A stretch of DNA of 38,851 nucleotides from SAR92 clade bacterium (lineage in GTDB: Bacteria > Pseudomonadota > Gammaproteobacteria > Pseudomonadales > Porticoccaceae). Both the position numbers and the translations under genes were made by a program. The stretch's first letter is position 1; each line of letters starts with the position of its first letter. The stretch lies in assembly GCA_014381985.1 (NCBI GenBank), contig JACNKP010000063.1:1-38851 (forward strand). Direction: 5' to 3'. The notes below the pieces were generated by a model that searched no databases, was not told the DNA's origin, and was given only the letters and a program-made list of their open reading frames with translations. Positions 8,475 through 18,666 of the stretch are shown piece after piece.

Positions 8475-9968
<1,494 letters not shown>

Positions 9969-10011
9969 GTTTACCCTGTGTTTTGGTTGTGGGGTGTCTT
10001 AGTTATACTAT

Positions 10012-11107
10012 TTAAAGGCCCGCTTTTAGCGATGCCACAATAAATTGATCTAGCTTTCCATCCAACACCGCCTGAGTGTTGCGGGTTTCTATGTTTGTGC
10101 GCAGGTCTTTAATACGCGCATCATCCAATACATAGGAGCGAATCTGGCTACCCCAACCAATATCAGATTTTGTATCCTCAGTGGCCTGAGCCGCCTCTTG
10201 GCGTTTACTAACCTCAAGCTCGTAAAGTCTAGCACGCAACATCTGCCAACATTTATCACGATTTTGATGCTGCGAACGCTGACTCTGACTTTGCACCACC
10301 ACACCACTGGGGGAATGAGTAAGCCGTACCGCAGAATCAGTTTTGTTAATGTGCTGGCCACCAGCCCCTGACGCGCGATAAGTGTCAGTACGCACATCGG
10401 ATGGGTCAATATCAATTTCAATGTTGTCATCAATTTCTGGTGATATAAACACTGCAGCAAAAGAAGTATGGCGACGATTCCCCGAGTCAAAAGGTGACTT
10501 GCGCACTAAACGATGAACGCCAATTTCAGTGCGCAACCAGCCAAAGGCATACTCTCCCGTGACCTCAACAGTGGCGCTCTTAATGCCTGCTACATCACCG
10601 GCTGAGCATTCCAATAGTTCAGTTTTAAAGCCTTTGTCGTCAGCCCAACGAAGATACATACGCAGTAACATTTCTGCCCAGTCTTGCGCCTCGGTGCCAC
10701 CAGACCCAGACTGTATTTCTAAAAACGCGCTGTTTTGATCCATTGCGCCTGAAAACATACGTCGAAATTCTAGCTTGGCTAACTGGGCCTCAAGAGCGGC
10801 CATGTCTGCTTCAACGTCTGCAACGGTGTCTTCATCTTCCTCTTCCACCGCCATCGTCAATAATTCACGAGCGTCAGCAACTCCAGAATCCAGGTCTTCT
10901 ATGGTTTTTACGACCAACTCTAAAGACGAGCGTTCACGGCCCAACTCTTGAGCCTGCTCAGGTTTATTCCAAACGTCCGGTTCACCAAGCTCTAGCTCTA
11001 CCTCAGCGAGGCGTTCCTTGCGATTTTCGTAGTCAAAGATACCCCCTCAGCACGTCGGTACGTGTTTGCAGGTCATCTAAAGCGGTATAAAGGGGACTAA
11101 CTTCCAT
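10012..11107 (-). CDS. prfB: Peptide chain release factor 2 (programmed +1 frameshift)
   Basis: RF2 terminates translation at UAA and UGA. The gene is in two frames. Codons 1-24 run from ATG 11107 to TGA at 11035-11033 (peptide ends TDVLRGYL). A +1 shift then continues with Asp-Tyr-Glu to the stop at 10012, giving about 364 residues, against 365 in E. coli. The codon-recognition tripeptide SPF is in [16 protein letters not shown], and the hydrolysis motif GGQ is in [18 protein letters not shown]. An apparent start at 10944 is only an internal TTG, so a simple gene caller would lose the first ~54 residues. Confidence 0.97.
11032..11047 (-). promoter_or_regulatory. prfB autoregulatory +1 frameshift site
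   Basis: Read on the minus strand the site is AGGGGGTATCTTTGAC. It has an internal Shine-Dalgarno-like AGGGGG, the slippery CTT codon, the in-frame TGA stop (11035-11033) and the following C. This is the classic RF2 element: when RF2 is scarce the ribosome pauses at UGA and slips +1 to make full-length RF2. Frame 0 has 24 sense codons before the TGA, and the +1 frame is open to the end of the gene. Confidence 0.95.
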
Positions 11108-11264
11108 GAGATTACTGACTACCTTATGAATATTATCTGAATAGGGTTAGCGCGCATTTTACCTCACCCTTGACAGCACACCAAGCGAAACAGCAAAGGT
11201 TGATTAACCCAGTCTAGTAGCGCACCATTGTCGCCATATAGTTTCTACAGAAGAGTCTTTAAAG

Positions 11265-12356
11265 ATGTTAAAAAAAATACTAGTCGCTGTCGCTATTTTA
11301 GCTGTTTATTTACTATTGTGGCCCGTCCCTATCGAGCCTGTGAGTTGGACCGCACCTTTGGACAAAGGCTTTACTGGAGACTTTGAGCAAAACAAAAAAC
11401 TGGCTGCCATTGAAATTATTACTTTACCCGACACCCACGGCCCAGAGGGCTTGGCCCTGTTAGGTAACGAAGTCTACGCGGCAACTCGAGAGGGCTGGAT
11501 TGTACGTTATAACCAGCAAACCGGTGGCCAAATCAAATGGGTAAATACTCAGGGTAGCCCTCTAGGCATAGTATTTGATGCGGAGAATAACCTCCTGGTA
11601 GCTGATGCATACAAAGGTCTGTTGAAAGTATCTCCTACCGGTGAGATTTCGTTATTAACACGCACAGTTGATGGCACTGATATTGATTATGCTGATGATT
11701 TGGATGTGACTGCTGATGGCAAGATTTACTTTAGTGATGCATCAACTAAATTTGGCGCCCACATGGGTGGCACCTATGCGGCTAGCCTATTGGACACGAT
11801 GGAACATGGCGGTCACGGTCGATTATTAGTCTACGACCCAGTAGATCAGTCAACAAAAATCCTCATGGAGGGGCTGAATTTTGCCAATGGCGTCGCAACC
11901 GATGCTGGCAGCCAGTTTATTCTGGTTAATGAAACTGGCTCATATCGCATTCACAAGTATTGGTTGCAGGGAGACAAAGCTGGCCAGTCAGAAGTGTTAA
12001 TCGATAACTTGCCCGGCTTCCCAGATAATATTGTACGGGGCCGAGATGGCCGTTTTTGGGTGGGATTGGTCTCGCCGCGCAGTAAACCCCTCGATGATCT
12101 TTCTCGCTCACCCTTCATAAGAAAGGTTTTTCAGCGCTTTCCCCCTTTTATGCGCCCCCAAGCCGTGCCTTATAGTCACGTTTTTGCTATGACTGGCGAG
12201 GGAGAAGTGCTGACTTCATTGCAAGACCCTAACGGTGAACATCACACTAACACGGGCGCTCTAGAAACCGATGACTGGCTTTATATCAGCAGTCTACATG
12301 CAGACAATCTGGCCAGAATTAGCTGGCAAGATGTCGGCCTTGAGGGCGTTGAATAA
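11265..12356 (+). CDS. SMP-30/strictosidine-synthase-like beta-propeller protein
   Basis: A 363-residue protein with one N-terminal membrane anchor or uncleaved signal (about residues 4-22, ILVAVAILAVYLLLWPV) followed by a six-bladed beta-propeller domain. Family-like pieces are HGPEGLALLGNEVYAATREG, GSPLGIVFDAENNLLVADAY, YADDLDVTADGKIYFSDAS, FANGVATD, LPGFPDNIVRGRDGRFWVG and RPQAVPYSHVFAM. The closest described relatives are strictosidine-synthase-like and adipocyte membrane-associated proteins, and some of these hydrolyse esters or lactones. The domain is probably periplasmic. The stop is only three bases before selO, so the two are likely co-expressed. Substrate unknown. Confidence 0.85.
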   Translation: MLKKILVAVAILAVYLLLWPVPIEPVSWTAPLDKGFTGDFEQNKKLAAIEIITLPDTHGPEGLALLGNEVYAATREGWIVRYNQQTGGQIKWVNTQGSPLGIVFDAENNLLVADAYKGLLKVSPTGEISLLTRTVDGTDIDYADDLDVTADGKIYFSDASTKFGAHMGGTYAASLLDTMEHGGHGRLLVYDPVDQSTKILMEGLNFANGVATDAGSQFILVNETGSYRIHKYWLQGDKAGQSEVLIDNLPGFPDNIVRGRDGRFWVGLVSPRSKPLDDLSRSPFIRKVFQRFPPFMRPQAVPYSHVFAMTGEGEVLTSLQDPNGEHHTNTGALETDDWLYISSLHADNLARISWQDVGLEGVE

Positions 12357-12359
12357 ACC

Positions 12360-13850
12360 ATGTCAGACGCCCACTCCCCTTTAGGTAAGGATTTACAAAA
12401 TACCTTTTTTGACACTTTTAACGATCAGAATGATTTACATTGCAGTGCGGTAGCGCCCAGCCCACTGAATAATCCCGTGCTGGTTAGCAGTAATGCCTTG
12501 CTGGCTGCTGAGTTGGGTTTAAACCCTGAGCATATGACTGACTCAGCAATGCTACGTTTAATGGCGGGAGATCTTACAGATACTGATTTACAACCCATAG
12601 CGCTGGTCTATTCGGGCCATCAGTTCGGTGTTTGGGCGGGTCAGTTAGGGGATGGTCGCGCCATGACCTTGGGAGAGCTGCCGGTTGTTGATATTAAAAC
12701 GGGAAAACCTCAACTTTGGGACATCCAACTGAAAGGGGCTGGTGCCACGCCCTATTCTAGGTTCGCCGATGGGCGTGCCGTTTTGCGCTCGAGCATCCGT
12801 GAATATCTGTGTTCAGAAGCCATGCATAGCTTGGGGATAGCTACAACTAGAGCTTTGTGTTTGGTCAATAGTGACACCTCCGTTTATCGAGAAGACGTAG
12901 AGTCTGCCTCAACCGTATGCCGGGTTGCTCGCAGCCATATTCGTTTCGGCTCTTTTGAGCATTTTCATTATCGGAATCAGCCTGACGCTGTCAAAGCAAT
13001 GGCTGACTATGTGATTGCTAGACATTTTCCTCAGTGGATTGAGGATGACCTGCGATATGCAAATCTAGTCACCCACACAGTAACCAAGACTGCCAAAATG
13101 ATTGCCCAATGGCAGGCGGAGGGTTTTGCTCACGGGGTGATGAATACCGATAATATGTCGATATTGGGAGACACCATCGACTATGGCCCCTTTGGGTTTT
13201 TGGATGTCTACAATCCAGATTTTATTTGTAATCATTCTGACGCCAATGGCCGGTACTCCTTCAAAAATCAACCCTCTGTAGGTCTTTGGAATTTGAATGC
13301 GCTGGCTACCTCTTTTATGAGCCTACTCCCGTCTGAAGCTCTAGTGACTGCGCTAAAAAATTATGAACCGACCTTTTTACAATATTATCGCCAGTTAATG
13401 GCGCGTAAGTTGGGATTGGAGGCGTATAGAGATGGTGATGAGAGTCTCATTAACCAACTATTGACACTGATGGAAGAAAATCAAGTCGATTACAGTTTGT
13501 TTTTTAGGCAACTCTGCTATTTCTCCAACAGTCACCGCAACGTACGCGATATGTTTGTTGACCGTAATGCATTTGACGATTGGGCGGCACTGTATGTACA
13601 ACGCTTGAGTCAGCAACAAAGCTCTGACCAAGATCGTTCAGCGACCATGCTAGAAACCAACCCAAAGTATATTCTGCGTAATTACATGGCCCAGGCAGCC
13701 ATTGAAAAGGCCGAGCAAGGTGACTATTCAGAGGTTAATTTGTTGCTTGAAGTACTACAAAGTCCTTTTGCAGAACACCCGCAAGCCGAACACTACGCGG
13801 GTTTACCGCCCGACTGGGCTGGAGCTATTTCGGTTAGCTGTTCTTCATAA
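12360..13850 (+). CDS. selO: Protein adenylyltransferase SelO (YdiU)
   Basis: SelO is a pseudokinase-fold enzyme that transfers AMP from ATP to protein Ser/Thr/Tyr and is linked to redox stress. At 496 residues it matches the bacterial length. Conserved blocks are YSGHQFGVWAGQLGDGRA (about 84-101), the nucleotide loop KGAGATPYSRFADGRAVLR (about 125-143), RVARSHIRFGSFEHF, and HGVMNTDNMSILGDTIDYGP (about 258-277) with the presumed base and metal-binding Asp/Asn. The C-terminus ends SCSS, the conserved redox-active Cys position that is selenocysteine in some eukaryotes and Cys here. It follows the beta-propeller gene by three bases, and its end overlaps the convergent permease gene by six bases. 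Confidence 0.96.
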   Translation: MSDAHSPLGKDLQNTFFDTFNDQNDLHCSAVAPSPLNNPVLVSSNALLAAELGLNPEHMTDSAMLRLMAGDLTDTDLQPIALVYSGHQFGVWAGQLGDGRAMTLGELPVVDIKTGKPQLWDIQLKGAGATPYSRFADGRAVLRSSIREYLCSEAMHSLGIATTRALCLVNSDTSVYREDVESASTVCRVARSHIRFGSFEHFHYRNQPDAVKAMADYVIARHFPQWIEDDLRYANLVTHTVTKTAKMIAQWQAEGFAHGVMNTDNMSILGDTIDYGPFGFLDVYNPDFICNHSDANGRYSFKNQPSVGLWNLNALATSFMSLLPSEALVTALKNYEPTFLQYYRQLMARKLGLEAYRDGDESLINQLLTLMEENQVDYSLFFRQLCYFSNSHRNVRDMFVDRNAFDDWAALYVQRLSQQQSSDQDRSATMLETNPKYILRNYMAQAAIEKAEQGDYSEVNLLLEVLQSPFAEHPQAEHYAGLPPDWAGAISVSCSS

Positions 13851-14555
13851 TGCCCCAGTAGCTTTACTCTTGCTGACCAAATGCAAATAAATTGCCGCAG
13901 AAATACCCGAAGCACCCGTAATCATGCACATCACAACAATTTGATAACGAGCAGCAATCAACGGCGACACGCCCGACAATATTTGCCCGGTCATCATGCC
14001 AGGCAGGGAAACCAAGCCTACCGCGAGTAAACTATTAAAAATCGGGATTAACCCCGCCTTAAAGGCCTCATTGCGAGCAAACATAGGTTTTGACCCATGC
14101 TTTATTTCCATCACAAACCGCTCAGCGGCAACACTGACCGCATTCATTGAGGCGGCAAAAATCATACCTGCTAAAGGGATAATAGTACTCGCTTGGTACC
14201 AGGGTCGTATATCTAAGACCCAATAAATAACAAAGGCGAGGGTCGCACCCCCGCCGCACGATATAGCGCACAAGGCCTGACCATAATCGCGCCACCCTTT
14301 TTTTGTGGCCAGCGGCCTGAGGGCAATCGAGCTAGCGACAATTAGCATAAAACTGAGTAATCCTAGCACCAACAAAGAGGAATCAACCGCAAAAATCCAA
14401 TTTAAGGCATAACCGATCAAAATCAGTTGTATAAGCATACGCGCTAGGGCAACTGCGCTGTCAGAAACAGCCAGTGACCAGCGGAACATAATAATTAACA
14501 CCACAATGACTGGCACAAAGGCGAAAGCGACATTAATAAAAGGGATGGTTTCCAT
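13845..14555 (-). CDS. FetB/UPF0014-type ABC permease (iron export family)
   Basis: A membrane protein of about 236 residues and the FetB (YbbM, UPF0014) family, whose E. coli member works with the ATPase FetA in iron export. Around seven hydrophobic segments are visible. Family features are SDSAVALARMLIQLILIGYA near the N-terminus, IIPLAGMIFAASMNAVSVAA in the middle, and FNSLLAVGLVSLPGMMTGQI late. The frame is open to 14681, but ATG 14555 starts the product just before the first membrane segment as in relatives, and the upstream extension is not family-like. No FetA ATPase is adjacent. It overlaps selO tail to tail by six bases. Confidence 0.85.
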   Translation of the reverse strand: METIPFINVAFAFVPVIVVLIIMFRWSLAVSDSAVALARMLIQLILIGYALNWIFAVDSSLLVLGLLSFMLIVASSIALRPLATKKGWRDYGQALCAISCGGGATLAFVIYWVLDIRPWYQASTIIPLAGMIFAASMNAVSVAAERFVMEIKHGSKPMFARNEAFKAGLIPIFNSLLAVGLVSLPGMMTGQILSGVSPLIAARYQIVVMCMITGASGISAAIYLHLVSKSKATGAL

Positions 14556-14667
14556 AACAACTAAGTCTAATCTATGTATGACAACTGTGACCAGATTAAA
14601 GTATGGCCAAAAAACTTTATTAGTTTGGAATAGACTACTTAGCTTAATCTCGCAACACAGACTAACT

Positions 14668-14685
14668 AGTAATCGTTTCATTACT
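14668..14685. repeat. Small inverted repeat in a divergent intergenic region
   Basis: A perfect 6-bp inverted repeat, AGTAAT (14668-14673) and ATTACT (14680-14685) around a 6-base spacer, with CTAG flanking both arms imperfectly. It sits in the 221-bp region between the divergent permease gene and histidine-kinase-like gene, where both promoters must lie. It could be an operator, but such short repeats also arise by chance. Confidence 0.3.
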
Positions 14686-14776
14686 GCTAGCTTTAACTAC
14701 AAGAAATACAGGCATAAGAATTTAGATTTCATATCAATTATGTGGCATTCTATTGAACTGAAATACTGTTACAGCA

Positions 14777-16129
14777 ATGGATTACATGAAAAAAATCATC
14801 GCACTTTCTTGTTTGTTTTTTACCCAGTTGGCCGTGGCTGACATATTTCGGGTGTTTAGAGAAACCGACGGGTCTACCAACTGGCAATATATCGCTAATT
14901 TTTCCAGTGGTATTTTTATTATTGCCCTGTCGTTAACCATAGTAAGATTATTTTTTAGTCGCCGACAGTCCCATCGCTATAATCGAGAGCTAGAAGAAAT
15001 CAAAGCTCAATTAGAATTAAGAGTGCAAGAGCGAACAGCGACATTGCGCCGATCTGAGTCCTACATCACAGAAATTTTAAGTTCAATGCCACTAATGTTG
15101 ATTGGCTTGAACAACAAAAACAAAATCACGCAGTGGAATCATCGTGCCGAGGAAATTAGTGGTGTCGCATCAGCAGATGCCATTGGCAAAGATCTATGGA
15201 AGGCTTACCCTGACATTACCGTGACTGCTGGCCAAATTGCACAGGCCCTAGAACAAAAGTCTGCCGTGACCATAAAATACAGCCAACGAGGGCAATATCA
15301 TTTCGATATTACCGTCTACCCACTGACTGATCAGACTGATACTGGCGTTGTCATCCTGATCGACGATGTGACTCAAAAAGTCAAAAGTGAAACCATGCTT
15401 ATCCAACGCGACAAAATGTCCTTAATGGGTGAAATGGCCTCAGATATGGCTCACGACATCAACCTACCACTGAGGGAGATGCTAAAGTCAGTTAGGACTG
15501 TTCGCCAAGGTCTCACCGATGCACCCTTTGACCCTGTCGCCCTGAAAGAGATCCTGGAAGACAGCGTAATTCGTGGTCAACAGGCTAGATCAGTCATTGA
15601 GAATTTGATGGAATTCTCCAGTGCTGGCGGTGACGCAAAGTCTCAAGAAAATATCGCAGAAATCATTGATCACAGTATCGAGCTAGCTGAAGATGTATTG
15701 TCGATCACCTCGGGTCTCAGGTTTCAAGACATCGATGTTAATGTCGACTATGCGGAAAACCTGCCTGACTTTGCTTGCTACACTACTGAGCTACAACAGG
15801 TTTTTCTCAGCCTAATACGCCATGCTTGCAACTCGCTTGGTAGAATCGAAGACGATAACCACAAACCGGCTATTCGTATTGCGGTGACACAGCTTTATGA
15901 CGATCTATGGATTCGCTTTCATCATAACGGGGTAATGATCAGTGCTGACGATCAGCAGTATTTGTTTGAGTCGTTCGCGACAGCGGGGAAAACTAACAAT
16001 CAATACGAGGCTGATCAGCGCTTATCGTTCACGCACTTCATTATCACTGAGCAACACCACGGTCAAATAGCTGTCATCTCAGATGAGGACCAAGGAACCA
16101 CCTTCAGCATACAGCTTCCCTTTAAGTAA
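14777..16129 (+). CDS. PAS-domain histidine-kinase-like protein, probably ATPase-defective
   Basis: A 450-residue sensor-kinase-like protein. A signal-like N-terminus (KKIIALSCLFFTQLAVA) and a membrane segment (about 43-60) are followed by a basic coiled coil (about 65-92), a PAS domain (about 95-200), a dimerisation domain with His226 in MASDMAHDINLPL, and a HATPase-like C-terminal domain. The ATP-binding motifs are degraded. The N-box has RHA (His349) where RNA is expected. The G1 box reads HHNGVMI instead of D-x-G-x-G, and the G2 glycines are replaced in EADQRLSF. The phosphoacceptor His survives. No response regulator is adjacent. Start is ATG 14777, with ATG 14786 as an alternative. Confidence 0.8.
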   Translation: MDYMKKIIALSCLFFTQLAVADIFRVFRETDGSTNWQYIANFSSGIFIIALSLTIVRLFFSRRQSHRYNRELEEIKAQLELRVQERTATLRRSESYITEILSSMPLMLIGLNNKNKITQWNHRAEEISGVASADAIGKDLWKAYPDITVTAGQIAQALEQKSAVTIKYSQRGQYHFDITVYPLTDQTDTGVVILIDDVTQKVKSETMLIQRDKMSLMGEMASDMAHDINLPLREMLKSVRTVRQGLTDAPFDPVALKEILEDSVIRGQQARSVIENLMEFSSAGGDAKSQENIAEIIDHSIELAEDVLSITSGLRFQDIDVNVDYAENLPDFACYTTELQQVFLSLIRHACNSLGRIEDDNHKPAIRIAVTQLYDDLWIRFHHNGVMISADDQQYLFESFATAGKTNNQYEADQRLSFTHFIITEQHHGQIAVISDEDQGTTFSIQLPFK

Positions 16130-16140
16130 TCAGTATTCAA

Positions 16141-18666
16141 CTAAAGACTTCTCAAAACCTCAAGAGGCGGCTGAACGACCGCTTTTCGACTGTATGCCAC
16201 GCCTAAGCTGCCAACCAAAATACCTCCTATACTTGGGCCGGTGTACCACAGCCACGAGTGAAGCGAGAATGGCAGGTCAAACATAAACCGTTGCAACATT
16301 GCGACAGAAAACTCAGCCCCGGCACTCGCCAGTAGCCCTGCCATTGCACCCAAGGCGCTGAACTCAATGAGTTGAATTCCCAATATCAACCGCCGAGAAC
16401 TCCCTAAGGTACGCAATATGGCACTTTCTTGAAGACGCTCCGTCATTGACAAGCTCACAGCAGCAAACATTACCAACACTCCACAGCCTAAAATAAGCAA
16501 GGTCATCACCTCAAGTCCACGAGTGATCTGAGAAACAATGGTCCGAATTCGCTCAATGATTTTATCTAGCTCTATGACCTGAACCGTGGGGTAATTGCGC
16601 AACAGATCATTCACTAGCAACTTCTTTTGCGGTGGGATATACAAACTAGTCATGCTGGTTCGTGGATAATCTTCTAATAACCCTTCAGGAAACAAAAAAT
16701 AGAAATTGGGTGTCATATTGTCCCAATTAAGGCTGCGCGCACTAGTTACCTGTGCTTCAAATGACAATCCACCAAGACTAAAGGTCACTCGATCCCCTAT
16801 AGTCAATCCTAGCTCACCGGCCAACTCGTCCTCAATAGATAAGGGTGCAATTATCTGCCCCTCAGGATCGTCTGCCGTCGCAAGGTTTGTCACTGCGGAC
16901 GAGTCCCACCACTCTCCTTGCGTAACTTTGTTGCCCTCAGGGAGTTCCGAAGTCCAGCTAAGGTTAAGCTCACGTCGAAAAGACTCATGACTGTCTTTTT
17001 GCGACTCGGTAATCAAGTTTCCATTAATGGCGGTCATTCTGCCACGCACCATCGCGTACCATCCGGCGGTGTCCAACTCTTGATCATTAACTAACTGTTT
17101 AACACCGTCTAATTCATAGGAGGCCACATTCACCAAAAAATGGTTAGGGGCATCTTCTGCTAACTGGAATCGCCACTCATCTATTAGAGAAGTACGTACC
17201 ACTACCATGATCATCAGTAACGCAATTGCACCGGAAAAACCGACCATTTGTATTAAACTTTGCGCCTTACGACGCCAGAGATTGGCTAAAGCTAAGCGCC
17301 AGATGCTACCTAAACGCTGGCCGTATTGCTTGCCCAGACGCAGCAAAAGCAACCCAGCTAAAATTGAAGCCAAGGCAGTAACGCCAAATCCGGCCAAGAT
17401 AGCTAGTGAAAGATAAAGATTATTACTATACCAAAGCAATAATCCAGCAATCGCACCAACACCAAGGACGACTCGCACAGCCGAACTGAGCGGCTTAAGT
17501 ACTGCGTCTTGACGCAGCACGACAAGGGGCGATTGGGCAGGCAAGTGCCATAGGGCGGGCAAGGTGAATCCAGCCAGACAAATTAGACCTGTCGCCAAAC
17601 CCGTTATCCAAGGTCTTGGGCCCGCCGCTGGTAGTGCAATCGGCAACCAATCACTGACGATAAACAGCAGTAATAGATGAAACAAAAACCCTATCATCAG
17701 GCCGACAAGGGATCCGCCAAGGCCCATCCAAATGCTTTGCTGGAAATATATTTTTCGCACTCGATGGGCTGAAATTCCCCAGCTTTTAAACAAAGCCACC
17801 TGCTTGGTTTGCCCGCTAGCAAAGTGGTGACTAGCAAGCGCCAGAGCAATGCCCGCTAAAACAACACCGATACTGCCGGCGAGGAGAAGAAAACGTCTAC
17901 CTTTGTCCATTGTGTCAGCAATACTGGCTTGGGCCTGATCTGGCGTGATCAATCGGTCATGGATATCCAGTTGGGGTTTTAGCCAAGCAACATATTCGGA
18001 AAACTCCTTCTGTGCGTCTACCCCCGCAGCCATGAGGTAACGATAGGTAACGCGACTACCAGGCTGAATAATCCCCGCAGCAGGAATGTCAGCATAGTTC
18101 ATCAACACCCGAGCACCAAAAAAAGAGTAAGAGCCGCCGCTGTCTGGTTCTTCGACCAAAATTTGCCTAACCTTGAGAGACATATCACCTAATTCAATCT
18201 GATCACCCAGTTCGATATTAAGCAGTGGGAGCAATCTTGCATCGACCCAAACTTCGCCCTGAGGTGGGCCATAATCGACCTCTTCAATCAGACTCTCATC
18301 ATTGGTAAAAGGCGTTGTAGACAGCTTGATAAAACCACGTAATGGATAACTGGGCTCAACAGCTTTTATTGAAGCCAGATGCATATCATCGCCGTTAAAC
18401 ACCATTGATGAAAAACTCAGCATTTGAGCCGTAGAAATCTTTTTGCTCTGAGCTTCTAAAAGCCAGTCTGCATTAGTAACTTTGCTACTTTGCACGACCA
18501 GATCTGATGCTAGAAAACTACTAGACTCATTGGTCAGTGCTCGCTCTATGCGCTCTGCTAACAGAGATACTGACGTCACCACAGCCACTGCAAGGACAAG
18601 CGCCCAGAGAATCAAGCCTAACTCTCCACCACGCCAGTTGCGCAGCAGCATCCTTAGAGACAGCAT
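16141..18666 (-). CDS. ybbP: FtsX-type ABC transporter permease (YbbP family)
   Basis: An 841-residue permease of the MacB/FtsX-type ABC class. It has an N-terminal membrane segment (LGLILWALVLAVAVVTSVSL), a large periplasmic domain, three or more central membrane segments (from about residue 255), a second periplasmic domain, and a final three-segment FtsX domain (LLILGCGVLVMFAAVSLSM to the end). This two-FtsX-domain layout matches YbbP. It starts at the last base of the ATPase gene stop (1-base overlap), so the two are coupled. Such systems are thought to be mechanotransducers or to extract lipids or lipoproteins. The exact substrate of YbbAP is unsettled. Confidence 0.92.
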   Translation of the reverse strand: MLSLRMLLRNWRGGELGLILWALVLAVAVVTSVSLLAERIERALTNESSSFLASDLVVQSSKVTNADWLLEAQSKKISTAQMLSFSSMVFNGDDMHLASIKAVEPSYPLRGFIKLSTTPFTNDESLIEEVDYGPPQGEVWVDARLLPLLNIELGDQIELGDMSLKVRQILVEEPDSGGSYSFFGARVLMNYADIPAAGIIQPGSRVTYRYLMAAGVDAQKEFSEYVAWLKPQLDIHDRLITPDQAQASIADTMDKGRRFLLLAGSIGVVLAGIALALASHHFASGQTKQVALFKSWGISAHRVRKIYFQQSIWMGLGGSLVGLMIGFLFHLLLLFIVSDWLPIALPAAGPRPWITGLATGLICLAGFTLPALWHLPAQSPLVVLRQDAVLKPLSSAVRVVLGVGAIAGLLLWYSNNLYLSLAILAGFGVTALASILAGLLLLRLGKQYGQRLGSIWRLALANLWRRKAQSLIQMVGFSGAIALLMIMVVVRTSLIDEWRFQLAEDAPNHFLVNVASYELDGVKQLVNDQELDTAGWYAMVRGRMTAINGNLITESQKDSHESFRRELNLSWTSELPEGNKVTQGEWWDSSAVTNLATADDPEGQIIAPLSIEDELAGELGLTIGDRVTFSLGGLSFEAQVTSARSLNWDNMTPNFYFLFPEGLLEDYPRTSMTSLYIPPQKKLLVNDLLRNYPTVQVIELDKIIERIRTIVSQITRGLEVMTLLILGCGVLVMFAAVSLSMTERLQESAILRTLGSSRRLILGIQLIEFSALGAMAGLLASAGAEFSVAMLQRFMFDLPFSLHSWLWYTGPSIGGILVGSLGVAYSRKAVVQPPLEVLRSL

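Noticed and set aside
10012-10944. prfB starting at 10944
   Set aside because: That start is an internal TTG. The true gene begins at ATG 11107 and is joined by the +1 frameshift.
11170-11175. Perfect TTGACA -35 box before the SMP-30-like gene
   Set aside because: No acceptable -10 hexamer lies 16-18 bases downstream, so I do not call a promoter.
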